From CAINEC01 sp046303115 (lineage in GTDB: Bacteria; Bacteroidota; Bacteroidia; AKYH767-A; OLB10), in the NCBI GenBank assembly GCA_046303115.1, contig JBKCGZ010000166.1:1-64000 (forward strand): a DNA stretch of 64,000 nt, read 5' to 3'. The position numbers were made by a program, and so were the translations under genes. Shown piece after piece: positions 35,494 to 44,367 of this stretch. A model generated the notes under the pieces. The model did no database searches, was not told where the DNA came from, and worked only from the letters and a program-made list of their open reading frames with translations. How positions within the stretch are numbered: position 1 is the stretch's first letter; each line of letters begins with the position of its first letter.

Positions 35494-36594
35494 TTACTTT
35501 TTAAGCCAATTCAGTGATGCGCGGCCAAGCTCCCCTCTTACATTCAAGGTATAATAACCAGGAGCTAAATTTTGTAATTCATCCAATTCAATTTTACCTT
35601 GATTTGCATTCTTCAATAGCGATGTGATCAAGGTGCCATTTACTGAATAAACAGCAATCTCGCATTGTCCGTTGTTTAAGTTTTCTAGCTCCATAAATAC
35701 CTTATCTCCTGTTGAAGGATTAGGGAATATTTTAGCTGTTAATTCTTTCGTATTATCAGATAAACCAACCGATAAATCTCTGTAAATATCCTTGTAGCGT
35801 ACTGAAGTAACCGTTTCGTTTTGTCCATTTACATTCACATTGATCTGCAAAACAGGTATTTCCCCATTAGTAGTTAACCACTTATACTCTCTTGTTTTCG
35901 TTCTTGGAAAAGAAAAACCAAATCCGAAACTATTAATGAAAACAGAATCGCTTCCTGTTAATTCAGATACAACGCGCAATGTATTGAATGTGCCTAAAGG
36001 AGTAATTAACGTTCCCCATCCATCTACATGATTCACTCGATGCTGCTGACCATCTGCATGTCCTTGATTAGGAATAGTGATAGAGTAATCAGAGTCGGAA
36101 GAATCAATATTTCCATAGTTACAAGGAAAAGAATAAACAATATCTTTATTTCCATAAGGAACTGGAGTAGCAACGCCTGAAATGTTAGCGCCAAATCCTA
36201 CTTGCTTATAACTACTAGTAGAATTATAATAAAAATTGTAAACATCGGTGATAGGTACCGCGCCTCCTCCAGCCGATAAATCCACACCACGGGCTGCAAT
36301 ATTTGCTCTATTCGCATTGAATGAAAAATTCGCAAAATAAACTGAGTAGGTTAATCCTGTAGAAGTAACTGCTAAGAAAGTATCTATATCCTGCCTTGAT
36401 GGCACTAATGCACTATAATCCCATAGTGCATTGGCTCCGTTGGTGGTTAATGCTGTGCTTGAAGGAACTGTATTAGTTATACTTACTCTTAACGTATCAC
36501 CTCCGGCAGCAAAATCACCAGTACCAATAGTAATCTGACTAAACAATTGGCTTGAAGAAAGAAGTAAAAAGAATGCAATAGCAATTTTTTTCAT
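35494..36594 (-). CDS. T9SS-secreted protein, function unknown
   Basis: 366 residues from the ATG at 36594; 18 extra residues upstream would place the signal peptide internally. Signal peptide MKKIAIAFFLLLSSSQLFSQ. The body has the pattern GGDTLRVSITN, ALWDYSALVPSRQDIDTFL and YKQVGFGANISGVATPVPYG, seen in many Bacteroidota secreted proteins of about 350 residues with no assigned function. The last 80 residues are a T9SS type A sorting domain (FPNPSTGDKV, AVYSVNGTLI, GYYTLNV, ending in NWLKK). A TATATTTG box lies about 15 bases before the ATG. A single-gene unit. Confidence 0.85.
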   Translation of the reverse strand: MKKIAIAFFLLLSSSQLFSQITIGTGDFAAGGDTLRVSITNTVPSSTALTTNGANALWDYSALVPSRQDIDTFLAVTSTGLTYSVYFANFSFNANRANIAARGVDLSAGGGAVPITDVYNFYYNSTSSYKQVGFGANISGVATPVPYGNKDIVYSFPCNYGNIDSSDSDYSITIPNQGHADGQQHRVNHVDGWGTLITPLGTFNTLRVVSELTGSDSVFINSFGFGFSFPRTKTREYKWLTTNGEIPVLQINVNVNGQNETVTSVRYKDIYRDLSVGLSDNTKELTAKIFPNPSTGDKVFMELENLNNGQCEIAVYSVNGTLITSLLKNANQGKIELDELQNLAPGYYTLNVRGELGRASLNWLKK

Positions 36595-36608
36595 GATGTA
36601 TTTTTTTT

Positions 36609-36616
36609 CAAATATA
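36609..36616 (-). promoter_or_regulatory. Predicted -7 box of the 366-residue T9SS protein gene
   Basis: TATATTTG on the minus strand is a perfect TAnnTTTG match, with 14 bases between it and the ATG at 36594; the predicted leader is about 10 bases. The -33 region is not convincing. Confidence 0.5.
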
Positions 36617-36671
36617 AAAAACAATAAAAAAGGAGGGTCGCCCATCATCTAATTTTTTTGATATTCTTGAA

Positions 36672-37139
36672 TTATAGCGACTCGATTACTTTAGCGATAG
36701 CCTCAAAATTTGGAATATCACCAGCGCTTTCTAAAACCTCTGCATATTGAATAATACCATCTTTATCTGCTAAAAAGGCTGAACGACGAGCAGTCCCTTT
36801 CATTCCTAGTACAAAATCATCGTATTGTGATCCGAAAGAAGCACATACTGTTTTGTTATAATCTGATGCCAGGGTAAAATTAAGTCCTTGCTCCTCTTTG
36901 TACTTTGCCAAAGTAAAAAGTGTATCTGTTGAAACACCAATGACATTCACTGATGCATTTTTGTATCGAGCGATATCGTCTCGAACTGAACAAAGTTCTT
37001 TGGTACAAACTCCCGTAAATGCCGCGGGAAAAAATAAAAACAATGTTGCTTTTCCACTGATTGTTTCATTCGTGATTTCCTGTTTGTCGGAATCAAACAT
37101 TTTAAATTCCGGTAATTTTGATCCTACTGTTAATTGCAT
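36672..37139 (-). CDS. Peroxiredoxin (BCP/AhpE-like)
   Basis: 155 residues from MQLTVGSKLPEF at 37139; a longer reading would overlap mazG. The thioredoxin-fold motif LFFPAAFTGVCTKELCSVRD holds the peroxidatic Cys45 (TGVC) and a possible resolving Cys50 five residues later, the spacing known from E. coli BCP. The catalytic Arg is in the ARRSAFLADKDG segment. It reduces hydrogen peroxide or organic peroxides using thiols, in the cytoplasm. The start lies 47 bases after the mazG stop, so the two are probably co-transcribed. Confidence 0.92.
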   Translation of the reverse strand: MQLTVGSKLPEFKMFDSDKQEITNETISGKATLFLFFPAAFTGVCTKELCSVRDDIARYKNASVNVIGVSTDTLFTLAKYKEEQGLNFTLASDYNKTVCASFGSQYDDFVLGMKGTARRSAFLADKDGIIQYAEVLESAGDIPNFEAIAKVIESL

Positions 37140-37186
37140 TTGATTTATTTTTTTAATGATTTGGGTTAATTGTTTATTGAACAAGC

Positions 37187-37966
37187 CTACAGGCCATTTT
37201 GTTTTGCCTGATTCCAAAACACATCCATTTCATTTAATGATAACTGATCGAAAGAAAGATTATTTTCCTTTAGTTTTTCTTCCATAAATTGAAAGCGCCG
37301 AATAAACTTTTTATTGGTTCTTTCTAATGCTTCCTCAGGATTAATATTTTTAAATCGTGCATAGTTTACAAGCGCAAATAACAAATCGCCAAATTCATCT
37401 TCAGCTTTTTGCTGATCCCCTTTGTAAACCTCAACTTTAAATTCGTGCAACTCTTCCTCAACTTTTTCGAAAACTTGCTCGTCATTCTCCCAATCGAAAC
37501 CTACTGCACGCGCTTTTTCCTGAATACGCATTGACTTTATTAATGCAGGTAATGAAATTGGCACACCTCCTAAAACCGACTTATTCCCCTCCTTTAACTT
37601 CAACTTCTCCCAGTTCTGACTCACTTCGGCCGCATCTTGAACTTTTACATCGCCATAAATATGAGGATGGCGATGAATTAACTTTTCACAAATTCCATTT
37701 AGGACATCAGCAATATCAAAGTCGTTGGTTTCAGATGCAATTTTTGCATAAAAAACCATGTGTAGAATAATGTCTCCTAATTCTTTCTTTACTTCTTGAA
37801 TATCATCTTCCATAATTGCATCCGTCAACTCATAGACCTCTTCAATGGTGAGATGACGTAATGTTTGCATCGTCTGCTTCTTGTCCCAGGGACATTGCGA
37901 ACGAAGGTCATCCATAATATTTAACAACCTCTCAAACGCTGCCTTTTTATCTTCCATTGTATGCAT
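37187..37966 (-). CDS. mazG: Nucleoside triphosphate pyrophosphohydrolase
   Basis: 259 residues from the ATG at 37966 (MHTMEDKKAAFERLL); the start of the 16-residue longer reading lies upstream of the promoter box and is rejected. Two MazG domains: the first has CPWDKKQTMQTLRHLTIEEVYEL and KKELGDIILHMVFYAKIA (metal-binding ExxE and ExxD), and the second has EEELHEFKVEVYKGDQQKAEDEFGDLLFALVNYAR. It hydrolyses NTPs/dNTPs to monophosphates and pyrophosphate. A TACCTTTG box ends four bases before the ATG, predicting a leaderless mRNA with the peroxiredoxin gene following. Confidence 0.95.
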   Translation of the reverse strand: MHTMEDKKAAFERLLNIMDDLRSQCPWDKKQTMQTLRHLTIEEVYELTDAIMEDDIQEVKKELGDIILHMVFYAKIASETNDFDIADVLNGICEKLIHRHPHIYGDVKVQDAAEVSQNWEKLKLKEGNKSVLGGVPISLPALIKSMRIQEKARAVGFDWENDEQVFEKVEEELHEFKVEVYKGDQQKAEDEFGDLLFALVNYARFKNINPEEALERTNKKFIRRFQFMEEKLKENNLSFDQLSLNEMDVFWNQAKQNGL

Positions 37967-37970
37967 GCGA

Positions 37971-37978
37971 CAAAGGTA
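37971..37978 (-). promoter_or_regulatory. -7 box of mazG, four bases from ATG
   Basis: TACCTTTG on the minus strand, then TCGC, then ATG at 37966. It decides the mazG start: the longer reading frame would need an mRNA that begins upstream of this promoter. Confidence 0.6.
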
Positions 37979-37997
37979 ATAATTAACTGAATAGTTG

Positions 37998-38005
37998 TAA
38001 TTTCG
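37998..38005 (+). promoter_or_regulatory. Possible -7 box for the PagL-like gene
   Basis: TAATTTCG has one mismatch to TAnnTTTG, 12 bases before the ATG at 38018. It is back to back with the mazG promoter. Confidence 0.3.
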
Positions 38006-38017
38006 TTCTCTCAATCT

Positions 38018-39094
38018 ATGAAGCGGTTTTTATTAATTTCAGTTCTGGTTTTTGCTGCAATTTGCAGTAATAGTCAGTCCGTTAAGGATTGGACCTACAC
38101 CACAAAAATTGGAAACGGTTTTATTGTAGCCCATCGTCCATCTGTAGTTCATGTGCTACAAAAGCATACGCGTAGTTTTGAATTAGACTTTACAAAGACC
38201 ACTTCAAGAAAAAAAGGATGGGAAGAATTATACAATTACCCAGAGATCGGCTTGGGTTATCAATATTTTAATCTCGGAAATCCTCAGGAATTAGGAACGG
38301 CGCAAGGCCTGTTCGGCCTTGTTAAATTCAAACTTTTCAATCATAAAACAAATTATTTAAAAACACATTTAGGAATAGGTATTGGCTACGTTTCCAAAAC
38401 ATTTAATATTACTGACAATTACAAAAATCTATTAGTTGGCTCCAATATTAATGCAACAATAACTTCTGGAATTGAATATCAAATTCAAATAGGTAAAAAA
38501 TCAATGTTAACAAGCGGCATTAATCTTACTCATTATAGCAATGGAGGAAGCAATGTTCCGAATATGGGTATTAACCTCGCCATGATAAATGTGGGATTAG
38601 TTTATCACCTGAATGATATCAGTCAACCAACAAAAGACTCTTTGAGTATTGATAGAAAAAAAGCTTTTGAAGTCGTAGTTGCTGGTGGTATAAAACAAAT
38701 CTATCCTCCGAATAGCCCTAAATACGGCGTAGGGATTTTAACAACTGATTACTTATGGCCAATAAAAAAGAAATCCCTTTTCACTATTGGCACAGATGCT
38801 TTTTTTGATGGGTCTCATAATACATTTCTAAAACAAGACTCACTATATACAGATGGAATAGATGGAATGATAAGAGGGGGGATTCATGTAGGATATGGAT
38901 TAAAAGTAGGTAAATGCACAGGAATTCTACAAACTGGTTATTATCTATACAATCCGTATGAAATTGACGGACGTATTTATAACACTTTGTCTATCCGTTA
39001 TCACTTAAACGAACATTGGTTCGCATGTTTTAATTTAAAATCGCATTATGCGCGAGCAGACTATTTTCAATATGGAATTGGCTATCATTTATAG
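38018..39094 (+). CDS. Acyloxyacyl hydrolase / PagL-like lipid A deacylase
   Basis: 358 residues with a signal peptide (MKRFLLISVLVFAAICSNSQ). The first 200 residues are a beta-barrel resembling PagL, with the active-site motif LTHYSNGG at 170-177 (His172, Ser174, Asn175) matching the HxSN dyad of PagL, and PNMGIN following. The second half repeats barrel-like strands and ends in YGIGYHL. PagL removes the 3-O acyl chain from lipid A in the outer membrane. Length is about twice the usual PagL (near 150-190), so the C-terminal half is either extra barrel strands or a diverged second copy. The last 23 bases overlap the next gene. Confidence 0.85.
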   Translation: MKRFLLISVLVFAAICSNSQSVKDWTYTTKIGNGFIVAHRPSVVHVLQKHTRSFELDFTKTTSRKKGWEELYNYPEIGLGYQYFNLGNPQELGTAQGLFGLVKFKLFNHKTNYLKTHLGIGIGYVSKTFNITDNYKNLLVGSNINATITSGIEYQIQIGKKSMLTSGINLTHYSNGGSNVPNMGINLAMINVGLVYHLNDISQPTKDSLSIDRKKAFEVVVAGGIKQIYPPNSPKYGVGILTTDYLWPIKKKSLFTIGTDAFFDGSHNTFLKQDSLYTDGIDGMIRGGIHVGYGLKVGKCTGILQTGYYLYNPYEIDGRIYNTLSIRYHLNEHWFACFNLKSHYARADYFQYGIGYHL

Positions 39095-39821
39095 AAAACA
39101 ATTTTTATTTATGCTGCTTGTTATACTATCATTTACAAGCTGTGAAAAAATTTGCGACTGTGCAAAAGGGACTGGTGAAATCACTTCTGAATTTAGAACT
39201 ATTTCAAGCTTTCATCAGCTGGAGCTTTATAACAATATTGATCTCGTTATTCATATTGACTCAAACCCTAAATTAAAAATCACTGCAGGAAAAAATTTAA
39301 TTTCAGAAATCACAACCGACAATGATAATGGCGTATTAAGAATTCGAAATAAAAACAACTGCAACTGGGTAAGAGATTTTAATACAAGCATTGTTGTTGA
39401 AGTATGGACACCAACTTTAAACTATCTGATGGTCAAAGATGCAACTGGTGATATTTATCTCAAGGATTCCCTTTACTGCAACGGATTTTATTTTGATAGT
39501 TTTAGCAGTACAGGTCAGTTTCATTTTAAGCTTAAAGGACCAGAAGCTCATTTGAATATAAATAATGGTCCTGCTGATATTTCGGCAATTGGCAAAGTCG
39601 ACAACTTTTATTTGTATGGTGCGGGTTATGGCAGGTTAGATTGTGTAAATTTGCACTCCGATTACGTGTTCGTTACAAACAGAGGTACAAACAACTTTTA
39701 TGTAACTGCTCAACGGTTAATCGATGCAAGCATCTTCGGAACTGGAAATATTTATTATCAAGGCAATCCAACGACGATAGTTAAAAAAGAATTTGGACAA
39801 GGAAAATTAATCTCATTATAG
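39072..39821 (+). CDS. GIN-domain (DUF2807) lipoprotein
   Basis: 249 residues from the ATG at 39072, with a lipobox near residue 24 (MLLVILSFTSCEK). An earlier in-frame ATG at 39048 and a later one at 39111 are possible; 39072 keeps basic residues (YRKQ) before the hydrophobic core. The mature part is a right-handed beta-helix-like repeat of the DUF2807 'head GIN' type: SSFHQLELYNNIDLVIHIDSN, LKITAGKNLISEI, LNYLMVKDATGDIYL, ISAIGKVDNFYLYG. GIN proteins are common outer-membrane lipoproteins or secreted adhesion-like proteins in Bacteroidota without known function. It overlaps the PagL-like gene upstream. Confidence 0.88.
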   Translation: MELAIIYRKQFLFMLLVILSFTSCEKICDCAKGTGEITSEFRTISSFHQLELYNNIDLVIHIDSNPKLKITAGKNLISEITTDNDNGVLRIRNKNNCNWVRDFNTSIVVEVWTPTLNYLMVKDATGDIYLKDSLYCNGFYFDSFSSTGQFHFKLKGPEAHLNINNGPADISAIGKVDNFYLYGAGYGRLDCVNLHSDYVFVTNRGTNNFYVTAQRLIDASIFGTGNIYYQGNPTTIVKKEFGQGKLISL

Positions 39822-39825
39822 CAAA

Positions 39826-41745
39826 GTGTTAGTACTTCAAAATATTTTATTCGAATTTGGTTCTCGCGTTTTATACAGCGATTTGAATTGGCATATTAAA
39901 CCCAATGAAAAAATTGGACTTATCGGAGCAAACGGAACAGGTAAATCTACCCTATTACGTGTTATCAGTGGTGAATATAGTCCATCAGGTGGAACCATCT
40001 CGAAAAGAAATGATTTAGTATTAGGGTTCTTGAACCAAGATTTATTAAGCTACTTATCTGAAAAGTCGATTTTAGATGTTGCCATGGAAGCTTTTGAAAG
40101 AGCTAATGAATTACATCTAGAAATTGAAGAATGCTTAAAAGAATTAGAGCATGATTGCTCTGACTCCATACTTGATAGATTACACAAAGCACAAGTTGAA
40201 TATGAAAATCTAGATGGTTATTCATTACAACATAAAGCTGAATCAATTTTAGAAGGATTAGGTTTTACTACTGCTGATTTATCCAGACCATTAAAAGAAT
40301 TTTCTGGTGGATGGAGAATGCGAGTTATGCTTGCAAAAACATTACTTCGCAAGCCTAATTTATTGTTGCTCGATGAGCCTACGAATCACCTTGACTTACC
40401 ATCGATTCAGTGGCTGGAAGAATATTTAAAGCAATATGAAGGAACAGTAGTTATCGTATCCCACGACCGTTATTTCCTTGATAAAATCGTGAATAGAATT
40501 GTAGAGATTGAACATCAAAAAATAACAATTTATACAGGCAACTACAGTTACTACCTTGAAGAAAAAGCTGAGCGACAAGAGCTACAAGCAAATCAGTTTA
40601 GAAATCAGGAAAAATACATCAAAGAACAAGAGCGATTTATTGAACGATTTAAAGCTAAAGCATCAAAAGCGAGTGCGGCTCAGTCAAGAATGAAAGCGCT
40701 TGAAAAACTCGAAAGAGTTGAAGCTGTTGAAGGTCCTTCTGCTGCAATTAGAGTGCGATTTGCAGTTGATAAAAACCCTGGAAGAGTTCTACAAAAATTG
40801 GAAATTGAAGACAAGCGTTATGGTAACCAAGTAATTTTTCATCACGCGCATGCAGAAGTATCAAGAGGAGATAAAATCGCATTTGTTGGAGCTAATGGAA
40901 AAGGAAAATCTACCTTACTCCGAATGTTATTTGGCTCCGAAAAATTTGAAGGGAAAGCAGAACCAGGTTACAATGTAGTTACTTCTTTCTATGCTCAGCA
41001 TCAGTTAGAGTCACTTAACAAAGAAAGTTCAGCGTTAGAAGAGTTACAAATTTTCGCACCCGAAGAGTCGGATACTTACTTGAGATCTTTATTAGGTGCC
41101 TTCTTGTTGAAGGGCGATGATGTTTTTAAGAAAATCAAAGTTTTATCAGGAGGTGAACGTGCACGCGTTGCCTTAGCAAAAACAATTCTTGCAAAAGCAA
41201 ATTTCTTATTACTTGATGAGCCTACCAATCACCTTGACATGCAAAGTGTGAATGTATTGGTGGATGTCCTTAACCGTTATGAAGGCTCTTATGTGGTAGT
41301 ATCCCACGACCGTTATTTCTTATCTCGTATCGCTAATAAAATCTGGTATATCGAAGATCATTTATTGAAAGAGTATCCAGGGACTTATGAGGAATTCGAC
41401 CAATACATCGAATTGAAAAAGTCCAAAGAAAAAGAAAACGAAAAGTCTAAAAATGCTTCATCAAAGTTAGAGAAGAAAGAAGTTAAAGTTGAGCAGCCTA
41501 CTAACGCATCCAACAAGAAGGAAAAGCAAAAACTCGAGCAAAAAGCTAAAAAAATTGAAGAGCAAATCAATTCATTGAAGCAAAAAGTAGAAGAACTAAA
41601 TTTTAAAATGAGTCAACCAGATGTTTTAAAAAATGTAAATTCAATTAAAGAATTACAAGGAAAAACAGGCGAGGTTGAAAGTGAAATTAAATCATTAACG
41701 GCTGAATGGGAATCTATCTACGAGCAATTACTTTCAGAAGATTAA
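39826..41745 (+). CDS. ABC-F family ATP-binding protein
   Basis: 639 residues from a GTG start four bases after the preceding stop. Two ABC cassettes are present: Walker A GANGTGKST (34-42) with signature FSGGWRMR and Walker B LLLLDEPTNHLD in the first, and GANGKGKST with LSGGERAR and FLLLDEPTNHLD in the second. An interdomain linker of about 80 charged residues (ERQELQANQFRNQEKYIKEQ) and a C-terminal coiled coil (about 530-639, KKEKQKLEQKAKKIEEQINS) complete the Uup-like plan. There are no membrane segments: ABC-F proteins act on the ribosome as translation factors or confer antibiotic protection. Uup subgroup is favoured by the C-terminal coiled coil. Confidence 0.94.
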   Translation: MLVLQNILFEFGSRVLYSDLNWHIKPNEKIGLIGANGTGKSTLLRVISGEYSPSGGTISKRNDLVLGFLNQDLLSYLSEKSILDVAMEAFERANELHLEIEECLKELEHDCSDSILDRLHKAQVEYENLDGYSLQHKAESILEGLGFTTADLSRPLKEFSGGWRMRVMLAKTLLRKPNLLLLDEPTNHLDLPSIQWLEEYLKQYEGTVVIVSHDRYFLDKIVNRIVEIEHQKITIYTGNYSYYLEEKAERQELQANQFRNQEKYIKEQERFIERFKAKASKASAAQSRMKALEKLERVEAVEGPSAAIRVRFAVDKNPGRVLQKLEIEDKRYGNQVIFHHAHAEVSRGDKIAFVGANGKGKSTLLRMLFGSEKFEGKAEPGYNVVTSFYAQHQLESLNKESSALEELQIFAPEESDTYLRSLLGAFLLKGDDVFKKIKVLSGGERARVALAKTILAKANFLLLDEPTNHLDMQSVNVLVDVLNRYEGSYVVVSHDRYFLSRIANKIWYIEDHLLKEYPGTYEEFDQYIELKKSKEKENEKSKNASSKLEKKEVKVEQPTNASNKKEKQKLEQKAKKIEEQINSLKQKVEELNFKMSQPDVLKNVNSIKELQGKTGEVESEIKSLTAEWESIYEQLLSED

Positions 41746-43013
41746 TTATAGCTCTATCTTTAGCACTCCTCTTTTGCAGTCAATTGTTCGCACAAGTGGT
41801 GACATCCGATTCATTATTGTTCGAGAATAAAATATTCGACGAGTCATTTAAGACAATTATCTTTTCTAAACTAAATAATAATTTAAGTGAACCTGTTTTG
41901 GCGTTAAACTCGAATGAAAAGTTAAAGCTACAGTTTGATGACCTAAGCGAAGAAACAAAAGATTTGAGTTTTACATTTATCCATTATGATCGAGATGGAA
42001 AGAAAAGTAATCTTACAGAAAGCGACTACATAAATGGGTTTAACTTTGATCATATTCTTAATTATAAAAATTCATTCAATACCATTCAGAATTTTTACCA
42101 TTATGAAATAATCATTCCGAATGAGAATATACAGCCGATTATTTCAGGAAATTATCTTTTGGTTGTTTATGATAATTCAAATCCGGAAAAAGTATACTTA
42201 ACCCAACGTTTCTGGATTACCGAAAACACAGCCACGCTTAGTACGAAAGTACAAAGAGCCAACGACATTGAAATCAGAAACACCCATCAGGAAATAGATG
42301 TAAAAGTAAATATAGGCACTACCAAAATCAATAATCCCTACGAAGATAGCAAGCTTGTAATTGTTCAAAATAACAATTTCAAAAATGCTATAACTACATT
42401 AAAACCTGTTTTTATTGTAGATAAAGAATGGGACTACAACTACGACTTAGAAAACACATTTGAAGGTGGAAACGAATTCAGAAATTTTGATGTTCGAAGT
42501 ATTAAATTTTTAACGCAATATATTGACCATGTACAAATAGACTCGCTTAATAAATTAACCAGTGTTTATTTGAAAAGAGAAGAGAAAAAGAATACGCAAC
42601 GTTATGCAGTTTCAGACGATATCAATGGTCGTTTTTTAATTAAAATTTATGAAGGAAGTGATGACGCCCTAGAAGCTGATTATGTTTACGTCAACTTTAA
42701 TTTGCCTGTAATGGAAGCCTTCGATAGTGCTGAGGTGTTTTTATTTGGTGAGCTCTCTAACTGGGAATTCAATCCCGCTTACTCCATGAGTTACAACGAA
42801 GAAAATGGCTGTTATGATAAAACACTATTAGTTAAACAAGGCTATTATAACTACTTATACTTTGTGAAGGAGAAATCTTCTAATTTCCCTTCACCACTAT
42901 TGGTTGAAGGCTCTCACTTCGAAACCAGAAACAACTATCAATTTTTCTTTTATTCGAGAGACATTGGAAGTCGCTATGATCGACTTTCAGGATACTTGGA
43001 ATTGGAGAATTAA
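41706..43013 (+). CDS. Type IX secretion system plug protein (DUF5103 family)
   Basis: 435 residues. A signal peptide (RRLIIALSLALLFCSQLFAQ) precedes a beta-rich periplasmic protein matching DUF5103: NEKLKLQFDDLSEETKDLSF, TFIHYDRDGKKSNLTESDYI, GNYLLVVYD, RFWITEN, and a C-terminal AMPK-CBM-like beta-sandwich (DSAEVFLFGELSNWEFNPAY...). Members bind the periplasmic end of the giant SprA/SOV translocon and plug it when cargo is absent. Together with the cargo proteins elsewhere in the window it confirms a functional T9SS in this organism. The start overlaps the ABC-F gene by 40 bases. Confidence 0.88.
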   Translation: MGIYLRAITFRRLIIALSLALLFCSQLFAQVVTSDSLLFENKIFDESFKTIIFSKLNNNLSEPVLALNSNEKLKLQFDDLSEETKDLSFTFIHYDRDGKKSNLTESDYINGFNFDHILNYKNSFNTIQNFYHYEIIIPNENIQPIISGNYLLVVYDNSNPEKVYLTQRFWITENTATLSTKVQRANDIEIRNTHQEIDVKVNIGTTKINNPYEDSKLVIVQNNNFKNAITTLKPVFIVDKEWDYNYDLENTFEGGNEFRNFDVRSIKFLTQYIDHVQIDSLNKLTSVYLKREEKKNTQRYAVSDDINGRFLIKIYEGSDDALEADYVYVNFNLPVMEAFDSAEVFLFGELSNWEFNPAYSMSYNEENGCYDKTLLVKQGYYNYLYFVKEKSSNFPSPLLVEGSHFETRNNYQFFFYSRDIGSRYDRLSGYLELEN

Positions 43014-43094
43014 TTTTTCACCCATCATAAAGGTCATTAACCTCTCATTTAATGCGCTTTGTCAAATTTTGACATGAGTAATTAATTTCCGCTA

Positions 43095-43102
43095 TATTTT
43101 TG
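43095..43102 (+). promoter_or_regulatory. Predicted -7 box of apaG
   Basis: TATTTTTG, a perfect TAnnTTTG match, with TTTTGAC 23 bases upstream as a candidate -33 element; the leader to the ATG at 43130 would be about 24 bases. Confidence 0.5.
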
Positions 43103-43129
43103 GGTAACCTAAAAAGCCATTCACCTACC

Positions 43130-43522
43130 ATGAATATATTTACAGAAGTAACAGCGGGGATAAAAGTAAGTGTAGAAACGTTTTACCAGCCAACACATAG
43201 TACTCCAGGATTCAGTCAATATGTTTTTGCTTATCGTATAACAATTACTAACGACAGCGACTACATTGTTCAACTAAAAAAGCGACATTGGCATATTATC
43301 GGATCAGATAATTCTCATAGAGAAGTTGAGGGTGACGGAGTTGTTGGAGAGCAACCCTTTATTGCTCCAGGCGAGACCTACCGATATGTCTCGGGTTGTA
43401 ATCTGAATACAGAAATAGGAAAAATGTACGGAACCTATCTTATGGAAAGAGTCACTGACAACAAACTCTTTTTTGTAAAAATTCCAGAATTTAAAATGGT
43501 TGTTCCATCGCGATTAAACTGA
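43130..43522 (+). CDS. apaG: ApaG domain protein
   Basis: 130 residues from the ATG at 43130; the upstream in-frame TTG at 43100 overlaps the promoter box. ApaG is an FnIII-like fold: VSVETFYQPTHSTPGFSQYV, AYRITITNDSDYIVQLKKRHW, the GEVEGDGVVGEQPFIAPGE-type core with PGETYRYVSGC, and GTYLMERV. It was named from the apaGH operon, but no apaH is nearby. The biochemical role of bacterial ApaG is not settled. It stands alone, with its own promoter and terminator. Confidence 0.93.
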   Translation: MNIFTEVTAGIKVSVETFYQPTHSTPGFSQYVFAYRITITNDSDYIVQLKKRHWHIIGSDNSHREVEGDGVVGEQPFIAPGETYRYVSGCNLNTEIGKMYGTYLMERVTDNKLFFVKIPEFKMVVPSRLN

Positions 43523-43545
43523 CGCTCAACGAGCAGTTAACCAAG

Positions 43546-43579
43546 ACCCCTGAAGCTCATCTCAGGGGTTAATTTTTTC
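43546..43579 (+). terminator. Terminator after apaG
   Basis: An 8-bp perfect stem (ACCCCTGA / TCAGGGGT) with an 8-base loop, followed by TAATTTTTT on the plus strand. The stop codon of the convergent methyltransferase gene overlaps the T-rich tail, so on the minus strand the hairpin lies just after that gene. Confidence 0.85.
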
Positions 43580-44324
43580 TGCAATATTCGCTGCAGACAA
43601 TACCCGCTGCAACAGCAACGTTTAACGACTCTGCTTTGCTCGGCTTATTGGAAGGCCGGGGAATATGAATTCCTTTAGTTATGAATGAATTTAGTATTGG
43701 ATTTACCCCACGACTTTCATTACCTAAAATCACAAAACTAGATTCGGCAAAACCAGTATTATAAATTTCCTCGCCAGTTAATAGAGTGGCATAAACAGGC
43801 CATTTATTTCCATTAGCATTTTTCAATAAAACATCTGCTAATGAGGAGTAATGAACTTTAACATTAAAAACGCTACCCATTGAAGCTTGAATTACTTTTG
43901 GGTTAAATACATCGGCCGTATCAGAAGAACAAATCACAGAGGATACCCCAAACCAATCTGCAATGCGAATAATAGTCCCAAGATTGCCAGGATCTTGAAT
44001 CTGATCTAAAAGCAAGTGTAATCCATTAGAAAGAGTATTTACTGGACCTTCCAATATTGGCAACTCTACAACGGCCATCACCTTATTAGGGGTTTGAAGT
44101 CCACTCACCCGCTCCATCTCTGCATCTGATAATATTTCTATAGGTAATGATGTATTCTGATCAGGTGTCCAATTACTGGTTGCATATAGCTGCTTGACTT
44201 TGAAATCCGACTTTAAAACCTCGGAAACCATTTTAGGCCCTTCCACTATAAACAATCCTTCCTCATTTCTGAATTTCTTTTGTTGAAGAGAACGTAAAAA
44301 ACTTATGGTTGATTTAGAAGCCAT
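43569..44324 (-). CDS. TrmH-family (SpoU) RNA 2'-O-methyltransferase
   Basis: 251 residues. The N-terminal substrate-binding domain (FLRSLQQKKFRNEEGLFIVEGPKMVSEV) is followed by a SpoU knot with the three motifs LLDQIQDPGNLGTIIRIADWFG (motif 1), FVILGNESRGVNP (motif 2) and IHIPRPSNKPSKAESLNVAVAAGI (motif 3). It methylates the 2'-hydroxyl of a ribose in 23S rRNA or tRNA (RlmB or TrmH-like); the target base cannot be assigned. The gene is divergent from tamL, a neighbour it often has in Bacteroidota. Confidence 0.93.
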   Translation of the reverse strand: MASKSTISFLRSLQQKKFRNEEGLFIVEGPKMVSEVLKSDFKVKQLYATSNWTPDQNTSLPIEILSDAEMERVSGLQTPNKVMAVVELPILEGPVNTLSNGLHLLLDQIQDPGNLGTIIRIADWFGVSSVICSSDTADVFNPKVIQASMGSVFNVKVHYSSLADVLLKNANGNKWPVYATLLTGEEIYNTGFAESSFVILGNESRGVNPILNSFITKGIHIPRPSNKPSKAESLNVAVAAGIVCSEYCRKN

Positions 44325-44367
44325 TGAAATTTAATATTCGTTTAATATTGTATTTTTACAGCTGAAA

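Noticed and set aside
37140..37217. 26-residue extension of the peroxiredoxin
   Set aside because: It overlaps mazG and lacks family similarity; MQLTVGSKLPEF is the normal start of this family.
37967..38014. 16-residue extension of MazG
   Set aside because: It begins upstream of the promoter box that lies four bases before the chosen ATG.
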